Shown: positions 11,729 through 20,535 of the stretch, piece by piece | How the letters are laid out: each line of letters begins with the position of its first letter | Numbering within the stretch: the stretch's first letter is position 1 | Virus record (IMG/VR): IMGVR_UViG_3300010885_046850 | Location: 1 to 39,589 of that record | Length of the DNA stretch: 39,589 nucleotides | Direction: 5' to 3' (one strand) | Source of the DNA: a virus | Position numbers and translations under genes: made by a program | The notes under the pieces: generated by a model | Databases searched by the model: none | What the model saw: the letters and a program-made list of their open reading frames with translations, nothing else | Told to the model about the DNA's origin: nothing

Positions 11729-12178
11729 TTAATACCAGCCATGACGTTTTTTAAATGCTAAAGCGTGACATGGTGTGCCATAACGACTATTAATGTAATT
11801 TAAGCCGTATTTAATTTGTACCTTGGGGTCTGAAGTCTTTTTGCGACTGCCCCAAGTTTTAGGTAGAAACTGTGCGATTCCGTATGCCCCAGAATGTTTA
11901 TTTCTGGCTTTGGGATTGAAGTGGCTTTCTTGAGTCCAGATCCATTCAAGGCAACGCCATTGCCTGGAAGAATTCCACATGCTTCTTGATGCTCTTTCTG
12001 CAATTTTTTTAGGATGCAAAATCACACGTTTGTGTTTCTTTATTTTATTATGTTTTACTATTTTACTTACTGCATGCGTTTGTTTCTCTATAGCGTACAC
12101 CGGGCCAATTGGTAGCATTACGGAAAATACCATAAGAGGCGCAATCAGGTGGCGCAACGCTTTGTTGATTAGCGTCAT
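11729..12178 (-). CDS. Secreted lytic transglycosylase (SLT domain)
   Basis: 149 residues. The N-terminus MTLINKALRHLIAPLMVFSVMLP followed by IGPVYAIEK is a typical Sec signal with cleavage near VYA. A basic linker (NKIKKHKRVILHPKK) leads to the transglycosylase fold: CLEWIWTQESHFNPKARN (catalytic Glu in ESxFNPxA), SGAYGIAQFLPKTWG (the GLMQ-like motif) and VQIKYGLNYINSRYGTPCHAL. It should cleave glycan strands of peptidoglycan outside the membrane. A promoter lies immediately upstream, and tRNA-Asp and tmRNA follow it, so the enzyme and RNAs share a transcript. Could act in lysis or entry. Confidence 0.85.
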   Translation of the reverse strand: MTLINKALRHLIAPLMVFSVMLPIGPVYAIEKQTHAVSKIVKHNKIKKHKRVILHPKKIAERASRSMWNSSRQWRCLEWIWTQESHFNPKARNKHSGAYGIAQFLPKTWGSRKKTSDPKVQIKYGLNYINSRYGTPCHALAFKKRHGWY

Positions 12179-12184
12179 TACTCA

Positions 12185-12214
12185 ATGGTATCACAGACAT
12201 ATAATATATGTCAA
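12185..12214 (-). promoter_or_regulatory. Promoter TTGACA-N18-TACCAT
   Basis: Minus strand: perfect -35 TTGACA (12214-12209), 18-bp spacer, -10 TACCAT (12190-12185) with TGn just before it. It overlaps the stop of the upstream glycosyltransferase and lies right before the transglycosylase ATG. The same -35/18-bp layout occurs at 24998, 25998 and 29758. Confidence 0.65.
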
Positions 12215-13356
12215 CCTCTTGTACGCCCATCGGACATAGCTTTTTCATAAATTTGAGTGATAGTGTCTGCCCATTCATAAACCTTACTATGCAAATTATA
12301 CTTTTCAAGTACTAATTCATAATTCTTTTTAGCTTCTGCTTTACGCACATCAGGATCAATTAATGCTTCCATATGTTTCAGCCACCCCTTTGCATTTTTC
12401 GCTACCCGCCCAGCGCCTTCCTGAGCCATTGTGCGGTACTCATGAGTATCACCTGCAACAAAGGGAATGCCAGACATAGCATATTCTACACCCTTTAGAC
12501 TACTCTTTGCTTCATTGAATTGATTGGAAGTTAGAGGGACAATACCAATATCAATAGGCATTAAAATGTTGGAATAGTTCCAGACATTAGTTCCTGTAAT
12601 TTCTTCTAGTCTTTCGGGGTCAAACTTTGCCATCTCCGCCAATTGCTTAGGCTTATCCAAAAGCATACCAGAGTGATGGAACTTTAAGTCATGCTTTTCT
12701 AAGAATTGATTCAGCCAGCCCTGTAGCATTTCAATATCCTCTCCACGCCATAACATAATTCCGACCCAGCCGATTTTAGGCTTGTCTCCCGCAGCATCAT
12801 ATCTATAAAGAAAGTTGTCGGGATTTATAGAATTTTTAACCATATAAATATTAGGGTTATCCTTCTTATAAAAATCATAAATTAATTGAGTACTGGCAAT
12901 AATGCCATCTGCATATTTATAGGATGCAAGCATATGATCTCTATTCCAATTTGCATTCTTATCCGCAGCAGTAGTGTGATAAGCAATATTATATTTAGGC
13001 AGATTGCTAAAGAAATCATCAATGTCAATAATAATAACTTGACCTAGTTCTTGCGCTCTTTTAATAAAATATTTATACTCATGCCACATCCAAAGCTTCA
13101 TAATAACAACATCAAGATTACCTACATGCGAATCAAAATTTTCAATTGGAGCATGACTTCCATATTTCATTCTTTCTACTGTAGGAACAACTACAAAGCC
13201 TTCATCTTCCTTCCAGCCGTATTCGCCTACAAATGCTTCAAATCCAGAAACCTTGCATAACTCATTAGCAATGCTTACACATCTAATCCAGGAGCAACCA
13301 CCAGGATGAGACTGAACATAATCAGACCAATCCGAACTTAAAAAACCTATTCTCAT
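12211..13356 (-). CDS. GT4-type glycosyltransferase
   Basis: 381 residues with two Rossmann-like halves (GT-B). The N-terminal half carries GGCSWIRC and YADGIIASTQLIYDFYKKD; NPNIYMVKNSINPDNF is the link to the nucleotide-sugar domain. There, PKIGWVGIMLWRGEDIEML and MPIDIGIVPLTSNQFNEAKSSLKGVEYAMSGIPFVAGD match the GT4 donor site, with E-x7-E spacing replaced by FNEAKSSLKGVEY. It is the last gene of the glycan operon and overlaps its predecessor by ATGA. Donor and acceptor are not known. Confidence 0.78.
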   Translation of the reverse strand: MRIGFLSSDWSDYVQSHPGGCSWIRCVSIANELCKVSGFEAFVGEYGWKEDEGFVVVPTVERMKYGSHAPIENFDSHVGNLDVVIMKLWMWHEYKYFIKRAQELGQVIIIDIDDFFSNLPKYNIAYHTTAADKNANWNRDHMLASYKYADGIIASTQLIYDFYKKDNPNIYMVKNSINPDNFLYRYDAAGDKPKIGWVGIMLWRGEDIEMLQGWLNQFLEKHDLKFHHSGMLLDKPKQLAEMAKFDPERLEEITGTNVWNYSNILMPIDIGIVPLTSNQFNEAKSSLKGVEYAMSGIPFVAGDTHEYRTMAQEGAGRVAKNAKGWLKHMEALIDPDVRKAEAKKNYELVLEKYNLHSKVYEWADTITQIYEKAMSDGRTRG

Positions 13357-14213
13357 GCTAATTTCTCCTCTAGCTGTTTCTTTCTTTCAATGTAATAATC
13401 TTGATTCTCATAGTATTCTATCAATTCTTTATCATTAAAGGAAGATATTTTATTCATTAAATATTCATTGTCGCCAACATTTTTATATCTTTTAATATTG
13501 TTTATGTTTGCTCCACCATGACTAATGTGAAAAATTGGTCCCTCAACCCTATCAAAAACAAATCCCAATCTTTTAAATCTTAAGATTTTTTCAATATCTT
13601 CCGGTCCGTATCCTTGAAAATTTTCATTTTCCATAAATCCTTTTACATAAATATCATATTTTAAAAAATGAACGCCCCCCGGTGGTCCGGGTCGTTTAAT
13701 GTCATTTCTTGGTAAACAATTATTTGCATTTATACTATTAGTAACATTAAAATTTTTAGCATCGGTAAAAAAATAATCACAGTCTAATTCGTGATAGTGA
13801 TTGCGATCATCAGAAAAGGGAAGAACAAAATCAACATTTTTCATTAGCTTAACTCTAGCTTTTACATATGAAATAAGAGGTAAAACGATATCTGCATCAT
13901 GCATAACAACATATTGTTCATCAACTTCCATAAGTAAATCATTTAATATTTTAGTTTTTGGAAAAAATTGATAATCTTTTTCATCATGAAAATATTTAAT
14001 GTTTTTATAGTTTACTTCAAGGGAAGAAAGCAAGGGAACAATTTCATTATTATAAACATTCCCACCACTTTCTTTTAAATATATGTTTGTGTCAAAATTT
14101 ACCAATAAATAATTTAAAAGAACAGCAAGAGCTTTAGTTCTTGAGGGATTATTGCTACATTGAAAAGGAATAATAAAAGCTACATCCTTAAAATCAATTT
14201 TGCCTGTTGACAT
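13353..14213 (-). CDS. GT2/GT7C-like glycosyltransferase
   Basis: About 286 residues. The start is set at MSTGKIDF (14213); an upstream ATG at 14219 is also possible. N-terminal GT-A pattern: FIIPFQCSNNPSRTKALAVLLNYLL, then YVVMHDADIVLPL with a DxD-like metal site. The C-terminal ENENFQGYGPEDIEKILRFKRLG matches the GT7 C-terminal galactosyltransferase motif, and FHISH supplies a likely metal His. It is a paralog of the product of 17236-18078. Sugar specificity is unknown; galactosyl or N-acetylhexosaminyl transfer is typical of the fold. Confidence 0.78.
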   Translation of the reverse strand: MSTGKIDFKDVAFIIPFQCSNNPSRTKALAVLLNYLLVNFDTNIYLKESGGNVYNNEIVPLLSSLEVNYKNIKYFHDEKDYQFFPKTKILNDLLMEVDEQYVVMHDADIVLPLISYVKARVKLMKNVDFVLPFSDDRNHYHELDCDYFFTDAKNFNVTNSINANNCLPRNDIKRPGPPGGVHFLKYDIYVKGFMENENFQGYGPEDIEKILRFKRLGFVFDRVEGPIFHISHGGANINNIKRYKNVGDNEYLMNKISSFNDKELIEYYENQDYYIERKKQLEEKLA

Positions 14214-15102
14214 TATCATTAATCCATTTCTCAATATTTATTTTAGGCTCCCAGCCAAGAATGCTTTTAATTTTATCAATAGTTGCTAGCGTGGTTTTTG
14301 CTTCTCCTGAACGCTCTGGAACAAAAACATGATTATTTGAAATCATATTTGCTAGCTCCAAAATGGATATGTTTTTTCCATTTGCAACATTAAATATTGT
14401 ACCATAATATTCTTCCGGGATTTCTGTTTCTGCCGCAAGAATGTTTGCATAAGATATATCTTTTACATGAACAAAATCTCTTCTTTGAGACCCATCCCCA
14501 ACAATTGTCAAAGGCTCTCCGCGTCTAGCTTGGTCAAGGAAAATACCTAATACTAAAGAGTATTGCCCAGTTACTGGAGACCTCTCTCCATAAACATTAA
14601 AATATCTAAAAATAACAGTTTTCAATCCATACAGTTTTGTATAAAGCGTACACAAGTCTTCTGCCGCTATTTTGGTGGTGGCGTAGGGGTTCAAACAGTC
14701 CCTTGGATCTTCCTCGCTATTTGGTGGAGGATTTAAACCATATGCAGATGAAGTAGAAGAATACATAAATTTCTTTACTCCTGCCTCTTTTGCACATTGA
14801 AGAACTACACAAGTTCCCACAAAGTTTTTATGAGCAGTTTCAATTGGATTTTGAATTGAATTTTGTAATCTAGCTTCAGCAGCTAAATGAAATACATAAT
14901 CAACTCCATCAAATAATTTGCGAATAGCTTTATAGTCACAAATGTCTCTACTGTAATTTTTTGCTTTTTGATTCCAATAAAAGGTTTCATTGTCTGCAGA
15001 ACAATTATCAATTACAACAACTTCATGACCAATATCTATTAGCATATCTACAAGATTCGAACCAATGAAGCCAGCCCCGCCTGTGACCAAACTTTTAGGC
15101 AT
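14194..15102 (-). CDS. UDP-glucose 4-epimerase-type SDR
   Basis: 302 residues from MPKSLVTGGAGFIGSN, the NAD-binding TGxxGxxG motif; ATG 15102 follows AGGTGG. It has HLAAEARLQNSI, the catalytic Ser in YSSTSSAYG, NPYATTKIAAEDLC with YxxxK, RYFNVYGERSP and QRRDFVHVKDIS. All are typical of extended SDR sugar-nucleotide epimerases of the GalE group. It should interconvert hexose configurations at C4 of a UDP- or other NDP-sugar in the cytoplasm. It lies between the HAD-cytidylyltransferase and a GT in the operon. A dehydratase or reductase variant cannot be excluded. Confidence 0.85.
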   Translation of the reverse strand: MPKSLVTGGAGFIGSNLVDMLIDIGHEVVVIDNCSADNETFYWNQKAKNYSRDICDYKAIRKLFDGVDYVFHLAAEARLQNSIQNPIETAHKNFVGTCVVLQCAKEAGVKKFMYSSTSSAYGLNPPPNSEEDPRDCLNPYATTKIAAEDLCTLYTKLYGLKTVIFRYFNVYGERSPVTGQYSLVLGIFLDQARRGEPLTIVGDGSQRRDFVHVKDISYANILAAETEIPEEYYGTIFNVANGKNISILELANMISNNHVFVPERSGEAKTTLATIDKIKSILGWEPKINIEKWINDNVNRQN

Positions 15103-15829
15103 TTCCACCTCTAGCAATTTTCTGCTTTAGTGAAGTTGTGGAGTATTCGTGATCACGATTTATCCAAACAATCTTCATTGGTAGATTCTTTTCGGTGTAA
15201 TCAGCATCAATATAATCATCACCCAAGAATCTTACATCAAAATTGCCAGTCTTCAAGATATTGGCAAACTCATCTTCTGAGTAGTAAACAATCACATGGT
15301 CAACATACTTGATACTTCTAAGAATTTCTTCTCTTTCATCAACAGAATGGACAAGATTTCCCTTGCCCTCTGGATTTGCATTTAAAGCAATAGTTAAATC
15401 TGTGCAATTTAACTTTGCATCTTGAAGCATCTTGATGTATCCGGGATGGATTAAATCAAAAGAACCCGCCAGAATTCCATATGTGACTGGAATGCTTTTT
15501 TTCCATTCAGAGATATTGATTCCTCTGTCATCAATAAATAAATCAGCGTAAGGCTTTTTATTCATGATTAACTCGTGATATTTTAGTCCCCAATAATTAA
15601 GCTGATTTTGTGTCAATTCAGTATGATCGACTTTACTAACCGAACCTCTTGCGGTCATAATTTTAATTATGACACCATTATTATATAACCTATTAATTTC
15701 ATCTACTACAGTCTTGTCTGGAATAGCGTCTTCATATTGGCTATTCTCTACATTACTGCAAATAGTTCCATCAAGGTCAAAACAATAAACTATTCCACTA
15801 TTGAGTGGAGGAATATCTGGTGAACGCAT
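15095..15829 (-). CDS. Fused HAD phosphatase and TagD-like nucleotidyltransferase
   Basis: 244 residues, two domains. Residues 10-110: HAD phosphatase with YCFDLDGTICS (nucleophile Asp in DLDGT), KIMTARGS and ADLFIDDRGINIS. Residues 115-240: cytidylyltransferase fold with YGILAGSFDLIHPGYIKMLQDAK (HxGH replaced by HPGY), VDEREEILRSIKYVDHVI and EYSTTSLKQKI, close to glycerol-3-phosphate cytidylyltransferase or HldE-C. With the adjacent GmhA and HddA it could remove the 7-phosphate and activate a heptose 1-phosphate. HxGY in place of HxGH is odd. ATG 15829 has GGAG upstream and overlaps gmhA by 40 bases. Confidence 0.8.
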   Translation of the reverse strand: MRSPDIPPLNSGIVYCFDLDGTICSNVENSQYEDAIPDKTVVDEINRLYNNGVIIKIMTARGSVSKVDHTELTQNQLNYWGLKYHELIMNKKPYADLFIDDRGINISEWKKSIPVTYGILAGSFDLIHPGYIKMLQDAKLNCTDLTIALNANPEGKGNLVHSVDEREEILRSIKYVDHVIVYYSEDEFANILKTGNFDVRFLGDDYIDADYTEKNLPMKIVWINRDHEYSTTSLKQKIARGGNA

Positions 15830-16290
15830 TCTGCTACTCCGTAACTGTGTGTGTTAATGTAATAATCAAATTTTGGATTTTTAGATGTTGTGCGAACTTT
15901 ATTGTTTTCATCAAACGCTGTAAGTATACCGTATGGAATATTATTTGTCTCGCAATATTCAACACATTTAACAATGTTAAGAGAATTTCCAGACGAACTA
16001 ATTAGGATTACTAAGGTTTCTTGGTCAGCATGTGCCTCTAAAAACTTTTGATATGCAATATCAACACCGTAATCATTCATAAAGCAAGTGAGCATTGAAG
16101 GGTCTGAAAAAGATAAGGACTTTTTCCCTGCTCTTTTTACAAAATCTTGACTCATATGCGATGCAATTGCATTGCTTCCGCCGTTGCCCAGTACAATAAT
16201 CTTTTGGTGGGCATTAAAAGCATTCTCAAAATCTGAATATGCCTTATCAATTTCATTGATTGCTGATATACAATCATTAAAAAAACTCAT
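15790..16290 (-). CDS. gmhA: Sedoheptulose-7-phosphate isomerase GmhA-like (SIS domain)
   Basis: 166 residues with SIS fold: KIIVLGNGGSNAIASHMSQDF (phosphosugar loop GNGGSxAxAxH), then LVILISSSGNSLNIVKCVEYC (SSSGxSxNI), and a C-terminal helix VAECVHQIFLHSIVE with H and E. This matches phosphoheptose isomerases, which convert sedoheptulose 7-phosphate to D-glycero-D-manno-heptose 7-phosphate. The next gene upstream is a HddA-like kinase, which gives the functional context. It overlaps the kinase stop by ATGA. Confidence 0.87.
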   Translation of the reverse strand: MSFFNDCISAINEIDKAYSDFENAFNAHQKIIVLGNGGSNAIASHMSQDFVKRAGKKSLSFSDPSMLTCFMNDYGVDIAYQKFLEAHADQETLVILISSSGNSLNIVKCVEYCETNNIPYGILTAFDENNKVRTTSKNPKFDYYINTHSYGVAECVHQIFLHSIVE

Positions 16291-17234
16291 AGTTGCTCGC
16301 CTTCTACTCCATTAGGTGACACATTAATTTTAACATATTCGTATGAAATATTCAAGGTGTCTTTGTGAGAAAATACCAAGAAGAAACCTCCATTGCCTGC
16401 CCCACAAAGCTTGTGACCGACTACAGTTGGGTTATTGCTCAACTCGTTATCCATGTCTTTAATTGTATTATTCTTAGTGATTATGTCGCTGGTATTCTTT
16501 TTCTGGCTCCAGCTTTTGTTAAAAAAATTCATAAACATATCATAATCTTTATCTATCAATGCTTCATGTGCTAAATTTACAGTATGGATTAATGGACTTA
16601 TTTTATCTATGTTGTTACTTATGTTTTTCAGTACAATTTTAGAGTTTCTTGTTACTCCTGTAAATATCAAATGCGTATCGTAGACATTAAATAATTCAGT
16701 AGGAAGAAATTCATGCTTAACTGATCCATTGTCATAGAATTCCATTCTTTTAAACCCGCCAATTCCGCAGCCATATGGGTCTTGATATCCACAGTATGGA
16801 TTTATTTTTTGCTCAAGCTCCAAAGCCAGACTACAAATTTCAGCATCTGTCAAACTCAATCCCTTAAATATAGAAACAGCTTTAATTAGCGATATAAAAT
16901 ATGATGATGATGATGCTAAACCGCTGCCATGAGAAAAGACATCGCTTGTCAACGAAATATTTAATGGCGGCACATCAAAATGCTCCATTACTAATCTCAC
17001 CAGCTCATTTTTAATATTTGATAAGCTATTAACTTCTTCTCTTTTAGAATAATTGAGAATGTACTTATGATTGTGCTGGTTGTATCCAAACTTATCTTGA
17101 CTTAAAGTTACATAAGTTTTTAAATCACAAGCAAAACTTATGACAGAGCCATATCCAAACTTTTTAACAAAGAATGGATTGTCTGTGGAGCCGCCGAACA
17201 TCGATATTCTTAACGGTGTTTTGGTAACAATCAT
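16287..17234 (-). CDS. hddA: GHMP kinase, HddA-like heptose-7-phosphate kinase
   Basis: 315 residues starting MIVTKTPLRISMFGGSTDNPFF, the start shared by HddA and related GHMP kinases (TPLRISFxGGGTD). Motif 2 SHGSGLASSSSYFISLIKA is the ATP loop (GxGLxSSS), and GHKLCGAGNGGFFLVFS is motif 3 (GAGxGGF). INPYCGYQDPYGCGIGG is the typical substrate loop. Expected reaction: phosphorylation of D-glycero-D-manno-heptose 7-phosphate at C1, using ATP, in the cytoplasm. Its place beside gmhA supports this; L-fucokinase-like GHMP kinases are the alternative. Confidence 0.85.
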   Translation of the reverse strand: MIVTKTPLRISMFGGSTDNPFFVKKFGYGSVISFACDLKTYVTLSQDKFGYNQHNHKYILNYSKREEVNSLSNIKNELVRLVMEHFDVPPLNISLTSDVFSHGSGLASSSSYFISLIKAVSIFKGLSLTDAEICSLALELEQKINPYCGYQDPYGCGIGGFKRMEFYDNGSVKHEFLPTELFNVYDTHLIFTGVTRNSKIVLKNISNNIDKISPLIHTVNLAHEALIDKDYDMFMNFFNKSWSQKKNTSDIITKNNTIKDMDNELSNNPTVVGHKLCGAGNGGFFLVFSHKDTLNISYEYVKINVSPNGVEGEQL

Positions 17235-17235
17235 A

Positions 17236-18078
17236 TTAATCCTTAATGTATTTATTTAAATAATCTTGCTTATTGTAATATTCTCTAAGTTCTTCCGGCG
17301 TTAAAGTAATTAAATGCTCATATAATGCTAAATTAGCTGGATAATGTGGATTGCCAGACATAGAAACTGGATAAGAATTGTTCCCTCTGTGATGATCAAT
17401 ATGGTACACAAAATGATTAAGTCTTGTAACTTTATATCCTAAATGGGAAAACCTATGCAGTCTTTCCCAATCTTCCGGCGCAGAACCTTTAAAGTTTTCA
17501 TTTTCCATTCCACCTTCAATCCACGACTTTCTATTAAAGAATTGAACAAAACCTGCAATGGAAGCCTCCCGTTGGTGGTGTTGCTTTAAGAAATTAAAAT
17601 CATAGCCTCTTGAAATAAATTCAAGACACCTTTGAAAATCAGCATAAATATCTATTCTATTTTCTATTAAGAATGGATATACCAAATCGGCTTTATCATG
17701 AACAATTTTAAATATTGAATCAATAATTGCAGAAGGCTCAAGAAGAACATCAATATCATAATTAACAACTACCTTAGTCTTGCACATACTTAACATCTCA
17801 TTAATTATTTTCATTCTGTAAAAAACTGGATCGTCTGAATGCTCAAAAACATGTGTTAGATTTTCTAAGTTTGCCTCTGAAACTGTTTGATACAGCCAAG
17901 GCATAACCTGCTCTTCAAAATTAGGATGTGAATCTACTTCTTTAACAATAACATTTGTTTTAAAATTATTTAATAAATAAGAAAGAACTGTCACAGCATT
18001 TCTTGCTCTATCTGGGTGTTCTATTCTAACTGGAATTATAAATGTAGCATTGCTTATATCCATCATATCTTTATCCAT
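17236..18078 (-). CDS. GT2/GT7C-like glycosyltransferase (paralog)
   Basis: 280 residues, related to the product of 13353-14213: FIIPVRIEHPDRARNAVTVLSYLL, VVVNYDIDVLLEPS (DxD), GGMENENFKGSAPEDWERLHRFSHLG and FVYHIDHHRG. The C-terminal block is the GT7 C-type signature. The start is uncertain: ATG 18078 is only two bases from GAGG, and ATGs at 18066 or 18063 have better spacing to GGA. Two such paralogs in one operon suggest two similar linkages in the glycan. Confidence 0.77.
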   Translation of the reverse strand: MDKDMMDISNATFIIPVRIEHPDRARNAVTVLSYLLNNFKTNVIVKEVDSHPNFEEQVMPWLYQTVSEANLENLTHVFEHSDDPVFYRMKIINEMLSMCKTKVVVNYDIDVLLEPSAIIDSIFKIVHDKADLVYPFLIENRIDIYADFQRCLEFISRGYDFNFLKQHHQREASIAGFVQFFNRKSWIEGGMENENFKGSAPEDWERLHRFSHLGYKVTRLNHFVYHIDHHRGNNSYPVSMSGNPHYPANLALYEHLITLTPEELREYYNKQDYLNKYIKD

Positions 18079-18848
18079 TCCTCAGGAGTCAAATCTTTTG
18101 TGTCATTATGTGCGTTGCTTGGTCCAAACCAATTTTGGGGAGCAACAACAATTTTATCATTATTTTTATTCAGCCACGCTCCCCACCAAGAAAAGGAGCT
18201 GTTGGCAATTATATTGCCATTACACATTGTCATAATGTAAAAATCAACATAAGGGTTTAAACTTTTAACAAAATAAGCATCTTTAAATATTTCTTGAGTC
18301 ATACACCATTCTATGTCATCTGACAAAACAATCTTTTTGTAATCAGAAAAATTTTCAATTGCTCGTGAATAATAATCAAGTCCTAAGTTTGTGTGCCATT
18401 CTGCTAGTTGTGTATAATCTGATCTTCGTACATGTATAGCAACAGTTTTTTGTGAATCTAATTCAGACATAATAGAATTACCTTGACTAACAATGTATTC
18501 TTTAAAACTAAAAAGACTCAACAGCTCTTCTCTATATTTTTCAAAATATTTATAAGACTGAAAATATCCATTCAAATCAGTATTGTCAGAGCATTGATTA
18601 TAAAATTCTTCATCAAAATGATAATATCTTTCGTTAAAAACATATGTGGGATTTAAAATAATTTTTTTTGTTATATCAATATTCATATCAAAGCATTGAT
18701 ATATATTGCTTAACGGATCATTGGCATGATACTCAGGCGGTATAACCCACTCATAATTTAAATTATTTGCTATCCCAATCAATGATGATAATTGAAACAT
18801 CTGATTTCCTAGATGTCCGTTTTTTCCGAGGTTGTTCATTGATATCAC
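18063..18848 (-). CDS. GT11 alpha-1,2-fucosyltransferase-like
   Basis: 261 residues with the GT11 motifs: GHLGNQMFQLSSLIGIA (motif near G-G-x-G-N-Q-x-F), TVAIHVRRSDYTQ (HxRRxD, the GDP-fucose site) and ANSSFSWWGAWLN (the SSF-x-WW-x-A block). Reported GT11 enzymes transfer L-fucose from GDP-fucose to O2 of galactose; a few use other GDP-6-deoxyhexoses. The pathway genes gmd and fcl lie upstream in the same operon, so the donor could be made by the phage. A GDP-colitose donor is an alternative given the ColD-like gene. Confidence 0.85.
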   Translation of the reverse strand: MISMNNLGKNGHLGNQMFQLSSLIGIANNLNYEWVIPPEYHANDPLSNIYQCFDMNIDITKKIILNPTYVFNERYYHFDEEFYNQCSDNTDLNGYFQSYKYFEKYREELLSLFSFKEYIVSQGNSIMSELDSQKTVAIHVRRSDYTQLAEWHTNLGLDYYSRAIENFSDYKKIVLSDDIEWCMTQEIFKDAYFVKSLNPYVDFYIMTMCNGNIIANSSFSWWGAWLNKNNDKIVVAPQNWFGPSNAHNDTKDLTPEEWIKI

Positions 18849-19664
18849 TTACATCCCCCCTAAAAATTCATTAATTTTTTCTTCTACTTTATTTAAAACA
18901 GGGAAGAATTGTTTTGCTCTGAAAAAATTATCTTCAATTGCATCAATCTTTTTTTCATAAAAACCATCTTCAATATTGCTTAAGATTGTGACAAGCTCAT
19001 TTAAGCTTTCAAATAATATAACGCCTTCCATATTAAAATATTCATTTAAGTTTGGACACCCCCAATAAATTGGAATAGTTTTAGAAACAAAACAATCAAC
19101 AATTTTTTCTGTAAAGTAATTGTTGTGCTGGCTATTTTCAAGAATAATTGAAAACTTTGAGTCATTAAGAATCTCATTTTTTGTTTCTAGTCGTGGGGGA
19201 CTCATATGCTGAATATATTCAAAACCATTTATATTATTTATTTCAGATAACATTTGATAGATTTGGTGCCGCATTTCATGTCCAACTGTCATTGCTTTAT
19301 TTGAAGTCAAATAAGATATTTTGTTTTTTTTGTTAATTTTTAAATTGCTTAAATCTAAAAAACATTCTCCGTATACCAGTTTTTTTGAGCTAGGAAATTC
19401 ATTTAATAATTTCTCGTTCCAGCACAAAACTAAGTCAAAATTTGATTTTACATATTCAAGAAGATAGGGATTTCCTTTGTGGATGTTATATACTTCATTG
19501 TAGCCATGAGCAAGTATATCCTGCGGCTCCAAAAGGACTAGAACCTTTATTTCACAACTTGGATCGTAGGATAGATTGTCATAACTAATGCTGACAGTTT
19601 TATTAAAAAGCATCTCCGGCTCTACCCCCCAGCCATCCATTCCTATGTTATTGGCTTTATACAT
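18849..19664 (-). CDS. GT10 alpha-1,3/1,4-fucosyltransferase-like
   Basis: 271 residues. KFSIILENSQHNNYFTEKIVDCFVSKTIPIYWGCPNLNEYF is, in short pieces (FSIILENS, YFTEKIVD, IPIYWGCPN), the donor-binding signature of GT10. Upstream KISYLTSNKAMTVGHEMRHQIYQ corresponds to the family's S-N-x5-R-x2-F segment. GT10 enzymes use GDP-fucose. Together with GT11 they imply two fucose or fucose-like branches. The stop and next start are adjacent, showing one transcript. Confidence 0.85.
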   Translation of the reverse strand: MYKANNIGMDGWGVEPEMLFNKTVSISYDNLSYDPSCEIKVLVLLEPQDILAHGYNEVYNIHKGNPYLLEYVKSNFDLVLCWNEKLLNEFPSSKKLVYGECFLDLSNLKINKKNKISYLTSNKAMTVGHEMRHQIYQMLSEINNINGFEYIQHMSPPRLETKNEILNDSKFSIILENSQHNNYFTEKIVDCFVSKTIPIYWGCPNLNEYFNMEGVILFESLNELVTILSNIEDGFYEKKIDAIEDNFFRAKQFFPVLNKVEEKINEFLGGM

Positions 19665-19665
19665 A

Positions 19666-20535
19666 TTAATCCCTTAAGTTCTTTTCAATTATATCAAATA
19701 CATAATTGATATCTTTGTCTAAAATAGAAAAATATTCGCTGTCAACTTTTATTTGATATAAAAAATCGCAATTTCTATTATATCTCAAAGAAAAAATCTT
19801 TTTATTTTTATTGTTTAATATTGAAGAAGTGTTCATAAAAATAAATGGTCCTGACTGTCTGCCGATAATATATTTGCAATGCTTGTCGGCTATGTAAGAT
19901 ATTTCATTTAAATCAGAACCATTAGTTTGTATTAAATCTTTGGTGTACAAAATGTTATTGCTTTGAATACTTGATTCATGAGTAAGAATAAATTTCTTTT
20001 CTGGAAATACATTGACAAGATAATGAATAATATTATCCATTGATTGCAAATTAGATTGACCAGACATGACGTTGCCATTTGATATCATGACAGTATTTTC
20101 ATAGTCCAAGCTTAAATTACTTGGTATATCATAACATGAGTAATCTGTTTCATAAACATAATCTTTGATATCTTTTATCTTAATTTTCACGCCAATAGCA
20201 TCAAATATATTTTTATTTATTTTTTCATAAACTTTATGAGTGGTGATCCAGTTGCATTCGGCATCTTCTATATAAGAAAAATATTTACCAACATGAGTGT
20301 TGATTAACAAGGTGTCCCCATTAATAAAATATTCAGCTGACTCAGGAAAATAAGAACTGTTTAATTCTTGATAATCAATTCCGATATCTTTTATTATTTT
20401 AGATCCGTTTGAATGTGCATATGAAAATGAAAATTGGGGCAGGCTTTCAGCAATGTGTTTTACATACGGTTTTGATAAAAATATATCTCCATTATGAAAA
20501 TAATTAAAAAAAGCTATCCTTTTAATTTCCATCAA
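19666..20535 (-). CDS. GT9-like (heptosyltransferase-like) protein
   Basis: 289 residues. The N-terminus IKRIAFFNYFHNGDIFLSKPYVKHI resembles GT9 starts (I-L-I-x-G-D-x-h-x-S-P-h-h-x-x-h), and YIIGRQSGPFIFMN resembles the donor loop (S-x-D-S-G-x-x-H). The central part (FPEKKFILTHESS) fits a GT-B fold. GT9 enzymes transfer heptose in lipopolysaccharide; with GmhA and HddA-like genes in the same operon, a heptosyl donor is plausible. The match is remote, so assignment is tentative. Confidence 0.55.
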   Translation of the reverse strand: MMEIKRIAFFNYFHNGDIFLSKPYVKHIAESLPQFSFSYAHSNGSKIIKDIGIDYQELNSSYFPESAEYFINGDTLLINTHVGKYFSYIEDAECNWITTHKVYEKINKNIFDAIGVKIKIKDIKDYVYETDYSCYDIPSNLSLDYENTVMISNGNVMSGQSNLQSMDNIIHYLVNVFPEKKFILTHESSIQSNNILYTKDLIQTNGSDLNEISYIADKHCKYIIGRQSGPFIFMNTSSILNNKNKKIFSLRYNRNCDFLYQIKVDSEYFSILDKDINYVFDIIEKNLRD

